NCBI GenBank assembly: GCA_033807695.1
Contig: CM066301.1
Span: 434,001 to 498,000 of the forward strand
Direction: 5' to 3'
DNA from: Daedaleopsis sinensis
Lineage: Eukaryota > Basidiomycota > Agaricomycetes > Polyporales > Polyporaceae
DNA length: 64,000 bases
Part shown: positions 45,301 through 56,399 of the stretch, piece by piece
Layout: each line of letters starts with the position of its first letter
Position numbering within the stretch: the stretch's first letter is position 1
Position numbers and translations under genes: made by a program
The notes under the pieces: generated by a model
Database searches by the model: none
Told to the model about the DNA's origin: nothing
The model's input: only the letters and a program-made list of their open reading frames with translations

Positions 45301-46488
45301 CTAGAGTCCTCCGTTCGTCCAGCCTCCGTCGGCGACGATGATCTGACCATGTGCTCAAGGTCAGTGTCCAGCTCATAGGTCGAGACTGGCTCACTTTGTT
45401 AGTCATGTATCCGTTCGTCGCCAGCATCAACACGATCGAGGCTATCTCGTCCGGTTTTCCAAGGCGCCCGATGGGTATCTTGCTCTGTCCCAGACACAAT
45501 GAACGAACGTGCAAGCCTACGACTGCACTCTATCTCACCCTGATTGCATCGGTGGGATTCTTCATCATTTCGGTGTCTGACATGCAGATACGTGGCCAAG
45601 ATCAACACGGACGACCATATGCATGATACACCACAAACCTACCTTCGATTAGAGCAGGGGCCACTCCGTTAGTCAGCTGCGGTGAGTTTTCCTCAACCTA
45701 TTGGACGGGTGTCAAACGGCTCAATCACGTACGATGCCTTCCTTGCAGTACCGCAGCGACAGCCAATGGATCAAGCCGTGCAAGGCTGCCTTCGATGACG
45801 CATACTGCGGCCCAATCACTCCACCAGTACCGGCAGCGACGCTAGCGTTCGCAGTGCGCTGAGCTCAGCCCAACACGCACACGCAACTCGCACCGGGCTT
45901 CTTACCTTGACGTGAAGATGATCCGTCCCCACTGCTTCTCTTGCATGTACGGGAGACACTTCTGTGCCAGCTGTGAAGCGCGTAAGATGTACAGTTCACG
46001 ACCTGCAGACGGAGAATAACGTACCACATAACCCGTGCCGGAGTTGGTGCGCCAGATCTCCTCGAACGTCTCCGCGCTGACGGTCTGCATGTCTCCTTCA
46101 GGGCCGATCCTGGGGCCGGTGACCCCGTGGTTGCTAAAGAGGATGTCCGGGTGCCCCAGGCTCCGGACGACGTCGTCGCACAGCTTGCGCGCGTTGTCGT
46201 ACGAGGAGAGGTCCGCCTCGAATGCCGCGGCCTTCACGCCTGGCGCGAGCTTGACCAGTTCTTCTACAAGCGCGTCGGCCGTCGCTTTCGACCGGGCGGA
46301 AGAGTGGTGGACTGCGATGGAGCATCCGTTGCGTGCGAAGAGGCGCGCCGTTGCTTGGCCGATCCCCCCTCTATGTATCAAGGTATGTTGTTAGCTGATC
46401 TAGAGGCAATGCGGACGACCCACGTGCAGCCTGTTATAAGGGCGAGTTTGCCCTGGAGAGGATAGTCTGTGGTCGTGCTACTAGACAT
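45301..46488 (-). CDS. Short-chain dehydrogenase/reductase (SDR), eight exons
   Basis: Exons 46424-46488, 46025-46370, 45906-45970, 45733-45841, 45643-45676, 45539-45576, 45395-45484, 45301-45342; 262 aa, a normal length for a classical SDR. The nucleotide-binding motif TGCTGGIG is at residues 19-26, an NNAG-like SNHG follows the fourth strand, catalytic Tyr and Lys are in YASSK (Tyr172, Lys176), and the catalytic Ser is in FTSS. The late part KIPIGRLGKPDEIASIVLML and the end IIVADGGWTNGGL are typical of 3-oxoacyl-ACP-reductase-like SDRs, probably NADP(H)-dependent; the substrate is unknown. The first part looks interrupted in a plain reading frame because a 54 bp in-frame intron (45971-46024) has no stop. 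All joins keep frame. It is 236 bp downstream of the hydrolase gene on the same strand. Confidence 0.88.
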
Positions 46489-46723
46489 CGCTGTAAGTAG
46501 GCCTCCGAGTCCTGGTGGGCGAAGATGAGCAGGCTATGTTATCGGGTGAGGACCGCTATGGGAATGCTGAGCAATAATGACGTCGTTGCATTCAGCTAAA
46601 TATGGCCAGCCGTATGTTTTCGGCCCGAATCGCTGAGGCTCAAATGGCAGAGTGCACCGGGTACTCAAAAACACGACCCGCGTTCGCATTACTGGAAGGT
46701 ATATAATGCGCCAGGAGGCCAAT

Positions 46724-47983
46724 CTACAGTATTTCGCGGTCGTCACCCAAGAACGCTGCCAATGTCTTGTCAGGTAGATCCCAGTGGGCCTGCTCCCAGA
46801 CGTAAGTCAGAACCGTCCATAGCAACCAATGCAACGACTCACGAAGTGGTTCGCCCCTCTGAAGCGCACAAAGTCGACGTTTCTGACTCTCTTGCCCTGC
46901 GACCTCGCCTCCTCCAAGTCCCTCGAGAGCCTAAACGCTCCGAGAGGCATATCCCATGTGGAATGGTCGCACCACAAGTACCGCACTTCGACGTTAGGCC
47001 ACTCATCCGCGCCCTGGACCTCTGTCGCATGCTGCAAGTGGAAAGCGCCTTCGTGCAGTGAGGAATAGGTCCCGTGGATGATCGACGCTTGCGACAGCAA
47101 CTGCTCGCTGCCGCCCTCCTCCCCTGGAGCGTTGTACGTGGTCTCGGCAAGATCGTCCGCGGTCATGGTCAGGATCGTCGGCGGTGGGCTCGGCAGCGCG
47201 TTCCGGGACTCGACCGCGGCGGCCCCCGCCGTCCACACATCGCCGTGGGCGTAGTAGCTGGACACCCACACCGGGACTTTCTCCGCCTTCTGCGCGGGCG
47301 TGAGGGACGGGTCCTGGAACGCGTGGTACACCCCCTCAGGGATCTGGTACCCAGCGCACACATAGCTCGAATCTGCAGTGTCGCCAACGCCTGTCAGCCT
47401 TCCATCGGGGGAAAACTTGTTGGACTGACCGTAATAGACGACCCGCCGCACGTGCTCGCTGAGACGCACGCTTCCGCCGCCGAAACCGGCGACATGGCTG
47501 AGCAGCGCGGAGATCCAGACCGCGCCGAGCGACCACCCTGCGAGGACGATGCCGCCCGTCCGCGCGCGCACGGGCGTCGTCCCGCCGCCCTCGAAGAGCT
47601 CGACCAGGTAGTCGTGCAGCTCGTGCGCGCGCGCCTTCATGAACTCGGCCATGCCTCGGACTGCGTCCGGGTCCCCAGGCGGGGCGTGGGCGTAAGTCGC
47701 GAGGGCCGCGCGCTCCTCGTCGGTGAACGGGGCGGAGCCGGGGTAGTCGCGCCTGTTCAACAGGACGATGCGTGCGTTGTGAGACGGCGCGAGCGGGAGG
47801 AGCTTCTTGAAGGTGCCTGCCGGTATGGCCATGCGATGGTGAGCAGGCTGCCGACGGACTTACTGGAGGAGGACGCTTGCCTGCATGGAACCCGTAGCCG
47901 TGTATGAGCACGACGGTGGTGTAGTCGGTGCTATTTGGCGGGGCGCCCGAGTCGAGGAAAGTGCGGAGTGGGGAGGAAGTCAT
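46724..47983 (-). CDS. Alpha/beta hydrolase with a GC-AG first intron
   Basis: Three exons (47881-47983, 46843-47816, 46724-46789), 380 aa. Features of an alpha/beta hydrolase fold: VVLIHGYGFHAG (oxyanion-hole HG region, residues 25-35), nucleophile elbow GWSLG (Ser130), and catalytic His in GANHFAHWD near the C-terminus, split by the last intron. The acid residue is not certain. There is no signal peptide, so it is probably cytosolic. The first intron (47817-47880) starts with GC rather than GT (CAG/GCAAGC), the known minor class, and this join is the only one that keeps HAG-TFKKLL in frame. Substrate unknown; esterase or lyase-type activity on a small hydrophobic compound is possible. The SDR gene next door might act in the same pathway, but that is only proximity. 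Confidence 0.85.
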
Positions 47984-48989
47984 AGTGCACGGTGCGTAAG
48001 AACTCGAAATGAGGCTGATGCCGACTGAACTGCATCGTATTTTGGCTTTATCTCTAGCAGGACATTGCTGACTGAGCCGTCACGCCGCACTCGATGGCGA
48101 CAGTGCTTGGTCAGCTACTACGAGGCGTAACTGCAGTGTCAATCTGAAGCTCGTTGGTTAGCGTTTATCTTGCGCACGACTTGCTAGAAATTGCTGACTG
48201 AGCACTTATGGCGCACTTGATATTGGTGAGGCGTAGCTGCAGCTGTCTAAATCTGACACTCATCGTTTAGCGTTCAACTTGCAGACGACCGCAGGATCAC
48301 AATGCCTGTGAAGAGTAGTATATAGTACTTGGAGATTCAACGGCGTGCTGAGGAAGGGTTGTCATAATCTTATGCCATTAGTGTTAGGCCGGGTACTTCC
48401 TGACTCAGAGTTGTGAGAGGGCTCAGGATCGTACCACTGATGTGCAGCCCCCGTTTCTGGGCGCGTTCAGCACGGGCATGTACACGTCCGAGGCGATCCA
48501 CACAGATTCGGTGCTTGACCGTGATAGACAGACACTCATCCCTTTGCAACACATGCACTTCAGTTTCCGCCCGCGGCATACGCGCCCACGTGACCGCGCC
48601 CCGCTCACACGTCGGCCCCCTGTCTTCCTCATCTCCGTCTCTCAGTCGCTGGCTATGTACATCCTCCGAGTCTTGATCTTTGACAGCAGTTCGGCTGACT
48701 GGTCTATCGCACAGCTGCGTGAGTTAGCTCCTATACAGTATTATACTATAGTAGTAGTACTAGTATATAGTAAGCCTGTGAGTTTTTTGTTTCAGAACGA
48801 CTCGGACAGCGGTCAGTAATAAAGCACACCGATCTCTCCTAATCCGCAACTCCGCGGTCAAGTTTTCAGTGACTCGACGATTGCGAAGTTAACAAACAGT
48901 GAGAAGAACGGTGCTAGCAACACGGTGTACGAAGCCGTTAGCAGGTGGTAGCTGAATACACCGTATAAGGCATATCCCACGTGGCTTTG
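47984..48989. other. Intergenic region
   Basis: About 1 kb upstream of the hydrolase. It contains two related stretches (near 48065-48175 and 48190-48290), each with TTGCTGACTGAG..GCCGCACT or GCGCACTTGAT, CGTAACTGCAG or CGTAGCTGCAG, and TTAGCGTT. This is a diverged tandem duplication of about 125 bp. An AT-rich partial palindrome lies near 48736-48770. No gene was found. Confidence 0.5.
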
Positions 48990-49280
48990 TTTGCAGTACC
49001 ATGAACGCCAAACAAACACCCACGGGCGCTTGCTCCCTCCTCCTCCTGTTCCTCATTGTCGAGAGCGTTTCCGCTGCTTGCCCGCTCATCGTTCCTCTGT
49101 GGGCGCACGGTAACCTGGAAACATGTCCGTCTCTAGGTGCTGATGCTTGCTTATGTTTGTTCTTCCGCAAACAACTGCCTGGAAAGGCAAGTTTCTGTGG
49201 GCGCAGTGCGCTCCGAACCGCTCGATTGCCTTTCACCTCCTCCCCCGTCGCTTCGCGAAGCAATCCATGATATTCGTGCC

Positions 49281-49289
49281 GGTATATAA
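49281..49289 (+). promoter_or_regulatory. TATA-like element of the 75 aa gene
   Basis: GGTATATAA, about 122 bp before the ATG; conserved in the inverted copy. A second AT-rich box (CATATAAATC near 49389) is closer to the ATG and absent from the other copy. Confidence 0.6.
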
Positions 49290-49410
49290 CGGTGGGGATT
49301 TGGCGCTATCTGCTCATCATCAGCTGCATCCTCTCGAGATACACAGACATCCAACGTTCTCGCTCTCACCCACTAGTCACTCGAGCCCATATAAATCGCA
49401 CATCCACAAG

Positions 49411-49638
49411 ATGTCTTACACCACCTACTCCAACGCGCCCGTCTACTCCTTCGCCCTCTCCCCCTCCGCCAGCCCCGCGTCCACGAACGCGTTCGCGCTC
49501 TTCGGATCTACCCAGTCTCCCCGCGAGACCTACCACATGTACGAGGACGCACGCCAGGTGCTGCGTCCCTCAAACGGACGCTCGGGCTCGCCTAGGAAGG
49601 CAGCCAAGTCCGGCCTGAAGAAGATCTTCGGACTGTGA
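49411..49638 (+). CDS. Small protein of 75 aa, paralogue of the one at 32588
   Basis: Single exon. MSYTTYSNAPVYSFALSPS at the start and KSGLKKIFGL at the end match the paralogue. Differences are T for P at residue 25, T for I at 40, Q for R at 49, and a rearranged linker (NGRSGSPRK). It has the same lack of signal peptide and cysteines. Most substitutions fall in the linker, as expected under selection on both ends. Function unknown; it could be a cytoplasmic or nuclear peptide-like regulator, but nothing in the sequence says so. Confidence 0.72.
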   Translation: MSYTTYSNAPVYSFALSPSASPASTNAFALFGSTQSPRETYHMYEDARQVLRPSNGRSGSPRKAAKSGLKKIFGL

Positions 49639-50156
49639 ACTCATCGCACTCGGAGTCGAGGACGCTCGTCCCAACCCATCTCTCCCCACAACCGAAGGCC
49701 ACACGGAATGGCGCCCCGGCACCCCCATCTCATCCTTGTTCCATCATCGATGCCATTGAACCGCCACCAGCTCCCTCGGCACCCTTGATTCCACCGGCCT
49801 TCCACACATCCGGAGAATCACATCTAGCCAGCCAGTGCTTGCTTGACGCGGCCGCTGCGCGCCCGCCGTCGACTTCGCAGCATGCGAATCGGCACACCTC
49901 CAAGAGATCCAGCGAGATAGGAGGAGAGCCTCACGGCCACGCCGACGGACATTCTATTTTGACACTGTACATGTACCCTCTCATTGATCCGACTTTGTAT
50001 CATGTACCAAATCGTGGGGAGTGCGAACCTCCCGCATTCTGCGACCAATTTATACTAGTACTGCAACTTCTTATCATTCGAAACTCTTCGTAGTACGATC
50101 TGACTGAAAGCCGGCCGGTACGCCCGTCTACGACCGAGTACAGTATACTCTGACTA

Positions 50157-50885
50157 TTAATAGTCCGGGATGACTTGCTCGACGGGGAAGACCGGCATGC
50201 AAGGGATCTTCTCGCTGCGGGATGCGCTGAACTTGAGCTTGTATTTGACTGTCTTTCCCCTTCCGTCTTCTGGATGTACTCGGTGGTGACGCTGTTCCCA
50301 TCGCTCAGCAATGCGACGTTGTAGCCCTCCTTTGGATTGGCGCCTCGCCGATCGTTGTCGACAATCGACTCTCGAGGCTAACTAGTGAGGCCAAGCTAAG
50401 TGCAACATCTGCATATGTCGGCTCTGCGCATCGTAGAAGGGACGCTGGAGGGTTCACATGAAAACCGCGGCCGCCATACGGCCGTCGAATTCAGAGAATC
50501 TGATGTGAACCATGGCATAAGCAAACGACTCGGAGCTTAGTATTCGGTCCACTACGGAAGGCAAGACGTCAGGAGGTAGGCAGTGGTCGGACAAAGGGAG
50601 ACGGACTCACATACAACCGTGGCATGAGACACCGATGGCAGCGCACTTCCACCCGCCACAGCGGAGGCCACTGCTACTCCGACCCCGAGGAAAGGATGGG
50701 AAGGATACAACTACTTCGATTCTCACACCAAACCGCCACTGCCAGACTCGGCCGGATTCGTCGCGATCTAGTGGCACCGCACGACAGTATATAGGAAACC
50801 ACATACCGTTATGAGTGAACCAAACCTCGACCGGATGCCAATCGCATGCAGCATCCGCATTAGAGACCGCGTCATGCAAACACAT
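50157..50885 (-). other. Unrecognised coding-like stretch, possibly a small gene or remnant
   Basis: Several frames look protein-like rather than random. 50690-50850 reads CDWHPVEVWFTHNGMWFPIY and then DESGRVWQWRFGVRIEV. 50463-50560 reads SESFAYAMVHIRFSEFDGRM. 50247-50340 reads NPKEGYNVALLSDGNSVTTE. 50157-50255 reads KTVKYKLKFSASRSEKIPCM and on to VIPDY and a stop. The last two are in different frames, so introns or a frameshift are needed. I could not join them convincingly. The upper end overlaps the last codons of kinase 1. It could be a decayed gene. Confidence 0.35.
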
Positions 50886-53244
50886 TCATAGCGCGATACT
50901 CGAACTGAGACGGGTCTGCACTAACACGGGTCGCATCCGCACGTGCCATCGCGTCCTCGCTCGCTCTGAACGTCAAGAACTCGAGACACCGCCCAGCGGG
51001 AGGCTTGCGCAGCAGCCCTATCGAGGGTATCCAATCATCTACCGCAACGCACCAGTCAGCAGGCGAACGCACGCACAGCACCCAGGGAAGGCGGCACTTA
51101 CGGACTGCTGTCCCGTTCCGTACCGCTGACCACCATTCGGTATCGACATATCTCCTCTGCAGCTCTCGCGCAGTCAAACGCTGATTCGGATCCATATGGA
51201 GCATCTGAGCACGTCGCAGCGCACACACAGTCAGCCGAGTCCCCTTTCTAGAGCGCAGACGCAGCGACGTACCCCCGCAATCATGTCGGCCAAGTAGGGA
51301 TTGACCTCCGCCGGGACATTGAACCGAATCGGGAGCTTCGTTGCATGCTCGCGCCGGATCTCGTCGAGCGACTCCGCGGTGAAGTACCGGCGGCCGACGA
51401 GCCGGAGGATCTCGAGGAACGTGAGGCCCATGCTCCAGACGTCCACGACAGAGCCGTACCGCGCGCCGCTCGCCTGGACCATCTCCGGGGCCATGTACGC
51501 GTACGTGCCCGAGTACGCGTCGCGCCGCCAGCTCTCGAACTTGTCCGCGGGAACCGCCTGCGCCATGCCGAAGTCCGCGAGCACGGCGTGGCCCCTGGGG
51601 TGGATGAGGATGTTCCCGGGCTTGATGTCGCGGTGGACGATGCCGAGCCGCCGGAGGTCGCAGAGCGCACTTACCTGCAGCGCCGTCAGATACACACGCA
51701 GAGCAGGTAAGCGGAACGAGGGCCGCGCCGACTCACGAGCTCCTGGCAATACAGATACCGGTCGTTGAGCGTCATCGGGTGACCCATCTTCAGCGCAACG
51801 TGCATGTCGACGGGGCAGAACGGCTGACACGCAACCGCGTCAACTGAGCTGGAGCAATGCAGAATCGGCCGCGCTGACTGACCATGACAAAGAAAATGCG
51901 ACCCTCGCCGCACACCCCGTCCTCCTCCCATGACATCAGCAGAGGCACCAGAAAGCGCGAGCCGCTGAGCCCGATGCGTATCATGATCTCCTTCTCGCGC
52001 AGGAAGTTCTCGCGGTGGGTGTACACCCGCTTGGCGCGCCGGGGATGAATCGCCTTGATGGCGAACAACCGCCGCTGGTTCTCGGCCAGGACCACCCGCC
52101 CTGCTGAGCCCTCTCCGAGCTTTAGCAAGACCGTGAACGACACGCCGGCGTGATGCAATTGGTCTGGGCGTCTGACGGGATTAAGAGCAGGCGCAGCAGG
52201 GGCACTCGGGTACATCAGCGGCCCGGAGGGGAGACCGAACGCCGCTGCGAGAGCAGAGAGGTCGCCGAAGACAGGCTGCGAAGGTGGCGGGCATCGAACC
52301 GCGCCGAGCGCAGGCTGTGGGAACGCACAGAGCTGCTGGGGAACGAACTGCTGCAGCGCCATGTCGAACGACAGATCTCGCGAGGTTCTTTGTCGTTCTT
52401 GGTTCGCCGCGCGGACGGGCTGCAGCTGGTGCCGCGGTGGAAACGGGTGGACTCTTCGCGCGTGCAGGCGCTGCGCGGGCGACGGTCGCGCTGGCCCACC
52501 GAACCTTGATCCAAGTAATGGATCATGAGATGCCGCCTGGACCGCTGACGCCCACGCAGCGAGGGCAGATGACGAGACCATCGGACACGGGAGGCTCTGG
52601 AGAGGAGCTTGGACTGCGAGCGGGCGTGCTGGCGGAGCTAGGGGAGCCTGATTGAGAGCCGGCGGCCAAGGCGCGAAGCTTGTTGAGGCGACGCCACTCG
52701 CGCAGAGTGTTTGTGACTGCATCGTCGGCGGCAGTGGAGGAGGCTGGAAGAATGTCGGAGGGGCGTACGAGACAGGCTGCTGGTTGGGGTGAGCGTTGTG
52801 CAGGAATGCTCCGGGCGCAAGACATTCATAAGAAACTGCAAGAGGAAGGCCCGATATAGTCGGGTAAGCGTATCGGCCTGCGGGGTCCGCCGTCATTGCG
52901 TCCGAGTACTGCCACCGGGGGTCTCGCGCGGGTTGTGGTATTGGTGAGAGGATTTGTGAGACTGGGCTCTGGGCAGGGGAGCTGCGCATGCGGGAGAGGG
53001 TGTCCATCCGAGGCGGGTCAGAGGGTGTTATATGGGAGAGCGGGGAGGCCGGCAGCGGTGGCTGCGGCGACCGGCTGCGATGGGAAGCGGGACCTTCCTT
53101 GGACGTGTCCTTTGCGGGAGTGCTGCAGCCGCAGGGGCGTGCGTAACGATCGCACAAAGCGCATTCGGGAAGCGTCTGTCGGCCGTAACAGTAGTCGCTA
53201 GGGCTCGTTGCCGGACTGGTCGGACAAAGGAGTTGCATTGTCAT
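50872..53244 (-). CDS. Ser/Thr protein kinase 1 with long disordered N-terminus
   Basis: Five exons (51883-53244, 51737-51823, 51273-51674, 51102-51204, 50872-51038), 706 aa. Residues 1-360 are Pro/Ser/Ala/Gln-rich and low in structure. The kinase domain starts near 368: glycine loop GEGSAG (377-382), ATP lysine AIK (Lys397), catalytic loop HRDIKPGN (His497-Asn504), DFG (517-519), and APE (545-547) after SGTYAYMAPE. The substrate-binding lobe has DVWSMGLTFLEIL, and the domain ends with DPNQRLTARELQ. All catalytic residues are present, so it should be active. The C-terminal 65 residues are not a known domain. The first intron donor is GTCAGT. Gene order, exon plan and phases match the kinase at 54021, so the two are tandem paralogues. 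Pathway unknown. Confidence 0.85.
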
Positions 53245-54020
53245 TGCACAGTGTTGCGACTGGAGACCAACGTGTCAGCGGCCTACGGCCAACGTGGATC
53301 AGGTCAAGTCAGATGTCGTTGGGGTAAGTTGAGGCGTGTATAGCGTATGTTCAAGGTCATATATAGGCGTTTGCGGACGCTCATGCGGCCTTCATTGTGC
53401 TCACGCGGTGTCGTAGGAATCCGAGGATGTATGACTTGTCATGTTAGGGCATGTAGCCGGACGTGAAGCATATCTCATCGATGTAGTTGGAGGTGAAGGA
53501 AGTTGGGACGGATCTTACATAGCACGTACCTTGGTATAGCCCATCACAGCCCTGTCTCGCCTTCCTGGATATCCAAGCTTTTGGCTTCTCACCGCTTTGC
53601 CACGTCAATTGATTCCTTTACTTCGCCCACAATCCTCCCCACCCTATCATCGTTGACAGGCACCGCAGGATTGGTAGAGCATGACTGGATATCCAAGTTT
53701 CGAGAACGACAGGACGCTAGGGACAGTGGGAATCAGGAGGAGAAGGTGAAGAACCGTGTCCCCATGCGATGCTTGGCAGGCGGCATGTGCTACTAACCGC
53801 TCATGGGTAGCCCATAATGGTAGTTCTCTCTTCCAGATTATCGCAACGCGTTGCTGAAGTCGTTCCACATGTGGTGCAAGCATCGATAGTGCTAGCAACG
53901 ACGTGAGTTGATTACGAGTACAGAACACATCGCGTCTTCTGAAAGGGAAAGTACCCACGTGGATAAATAATCGTCTTGGATGTTGAGATTTGGAGGTTGA
54001 ACCATCCAGACAATAGCAGA
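53245..54020. other. Intergenic region between the two kinase genes
   Basis: 776 bp. It holds a direct repeat of CTGGATATCCAAG at 53570 and 53685 and no recognised gene. The left part is the upstream region of kinase 1. Confidence 0.55.
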
Positions 54021-56399
54021 TCAATAGAGGAATTCCGATGGCGCAGTACAATGCGACCTCAGATCGATACGTCCCATGCGCGAGTGTTTGGCTGCAAAGA
54101 ACTCGGTGGTGTCTTGAGAGTTCACATCGAGGAAGTCTTTCACGCGAGGACACCAATCATCTATATGGATGCCAATATCCATCAGAACCGTCAAGTTGCT
54201 GTAGCCACGCAAATTGACTCACGGATGGCGATACCATCACGTACGTGTATCCATTCATCGCTATATGACACGCAGCACTGTAGCTCGCCGACAGTAATGC
54301 GGCGGTTCGGATCGGGCTGCAGCATCTGCCAGTGCCAGATTTAATCAGAGACGCCGATGGGAGTAATAGTCAACAGTTCTGAACTTACCTTGACGAGCAG
54401 GTAACGAAACCCATGTTCCAGGACAACGAACATGGCAGAGTCGAACCGCAATCTCATCGCGTGCTGGCGACGAAGGTCATCCGCACTCCGCATAGCGAAG
54501 AACGGGCCCTTGGAAAACCCAAAGATCTCCAAGAACACCAAGCCCAAGCTCCATACGTCCGCATTCGTCCCGTATCCGAGTTCCGCGACCATTTCTGGAG
54601 CTCTATAAGGACGCGTGCCAGATGGAGAGTAATGCCTCCACGTCTCGTACTCGTCGGGGCTGACGCGCATCGCCGTGCCAAAGTCGGCAAGAATCGCATG
54701 TCCGTCCGCGTCGATCAAGACGTTCGCCGGTTTGATGTCGCGGTGCATGACACCGAGCTCACGCATCGCACACAACGCGTAGATCTGCAGCGCGAAGCGC
54801 GAGAGGTCAGTGGACCCACACTCAGGCAGCGATGGCGGGCGTGGACTCTCACCAGTTCCATGCAATAGAGATAGCGGTCACGCGTGGTCAGCTGGGATTC
54901 AAAGCACTCGGTCCGCAGCACCGTCGCCAAGTCTGTGGGACACAGGGGCTGTGGAATCGGTCGCTCCATTAGAACTGAGTATGCCTGTCGAGCACTGTTG
55001 ACGGACAGTGGGAACGGCAACTCACCATCACAAAGTAGCTGATCTGCGCCTGCGAGTCTTCCCAGAACAGCAGCAGCGTCATCAAGAACCGACGAGCATT
55101 CGCGGAGGACGCGATCGCGACCATGACGTCCCTCTCGCGCTGGAAGTGCGTGCGGTTGAAGTCGCTGCTAGGATGCTCGAGCGGATGGTGGGTCTCCTTG
55201 AGAGCGTACACGGCGCCAGTGCTCTGGTGTTTGACGCGAAACACTTTTCCTTCGCTGCCCGTCCCGAGCAGGTGGGTAGCTGTAAAGGCGATCGCGTCGT
55301 GGTGTCCATGGCCAGTAACCTGGGGAATATCAGTGCTCTCCTCGCGTCCCCCACCGCAGGGCTCAAAATCGAGATCGGGGAGACCTTGACCCCAGCGGTC
55401 AAACACGCTACTCGACGTTTCCCGAGTAAGTCGGAGACGACGTTCTGTAGCCCTCAGGAGAGGTCGCAGATGCAACGACCTCTCAGCAACAATGTTCGAC
55501 CTCCCACCCAACGGCGGAACACGATCGAGGGCGGGGTAGAACACCTTGGCATGGTCGTCGGTGTCTTCAAACAAATGAGAGATACTCCACATGGCGTCGA
55601 CGTCGAACCCGGGGATGTGGAACGTCGGCACATCGTCCATCGCAACACTCGCTGTATCAGGCCACGCAGATGGCGACGACGGGGGCGACGGTGATGAAAC
55701 GCACTCCTCCACCAATTGCTCGAGCATTCGCAGCGGTGACATCTGTCGGCGCTGGGGTATAGGCGCAAGGACGCTAGCGCTATGGCCATCTGGTCTCTGG
55801 GACTGTGCTCGTGGCGGAGAGGGGGGGAAGAGTTCAAGGCCGAGGCTTGTGGCGGGAGGAAGGCCATCGACTGTCGGTTCATAGAAGAGTACTGCAGGAA
55901 GCACAGGGTGCCAGTGGCCACCCGTCCTGTGGTCGAGGACACCCCGGTCGGTCTCTGGTCTCACACGGTGCGCCTTCGTCTCTGCTATCCATTGACCTCG
56001 ACTCTTGATCGAGGCACCAAGGACCCCACAGGTCGGCGATGGTCGCTGGTTCCCGACGAAGCTCGCCACTGTGGCGCCAGGCGGCGTGTGGACCAGAGAG
56101 ATCGCAGAAGAGGCGTATAGGCTGAACCCAGAGGTTGGGTTGTGATCCGGGCAGAGCGACCTCCCGTTTCCAGCTCGGACACTCGTGGAGCTTCTGTGCA
56201 GGCAATCAGATGCAACGCCACCATTCTGAAAGCGATCAGAGCTGACGCGTTCAGTACTGTTCGGAAAAGCGCTCCTGTAAACTTCCAGTTTGAACTGGTC
56301 CGCACGATGAGATCCGTGGTAGCTGGCGGCGGAGCCGATTGATGGGGAAGTCTTGGAGATACTCGACAGTAGATCGGAGAGGAGATGCTGCGCGTTCAT
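54021..56399 (-). CDS. Ser/Thr protein kinase 2, tandem paralogue of kinase 1
   Basis: Five exons (55026-56399, 54853-54948, 54389-54784, 54223-54325, 54021-54160), 702 aa. The N-terminal 365 residues have no recognisable domain and hardly resemble kinase 1's. The kinase domain has GTGSEG (379-384), ALK (Lys401), HRDIKPAN (504-511), DFG (524-526), and RAPEM after SGTRPY. The third to fifth introns fall at the same places and phases as in kinase 1, including a one-nucleotide overhang before the HDW codon triplet of the last exon (HDWCPRVKDF here, HDWIPSIGLL there). That supports both models. Substrate and pathway unknown. Confidence 0.85.

Larger units (their letters stand above)
48990..50015 (+). 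repeat. Right copy of the inverted segmental duplication (about 1.03 kb)
   Basis: Counterpart of 32190-33260 in opposite orientation. Besides the small gene it keeps the upstream tract and about 380 bp downstream, ending near GACTTTGTATCATG (50000). Indels include a 6-8 bp gap in the CTCCTCCTCC run near 49032. Confidence 0.85.

Noticed and set aside
45902..46381. SDR pseudogene with an inserted stretch after TNSGTGY
   Set aside because: The insert has a GTACGT donor and a TTCACAG acceptor, is 54 bp long, and its removal restores a normal SDR; the other seven joins also keep frame.
49001..49270. 89 aa frame with a signal-peptide-like start (MNAKQTPTGACSLLLLFLIV)
   Set aside because: The ATG is not conserved in the inverted copy, and the tract lies upstream of the TATA element shared by both copies. 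It is better explained as promoter sequence.
53503..53796. 97 aa plus-strand frame between the kinases
   Set aside because: It spans a direct repeat, has ordinary intergenic composition and shows no family resemblance.
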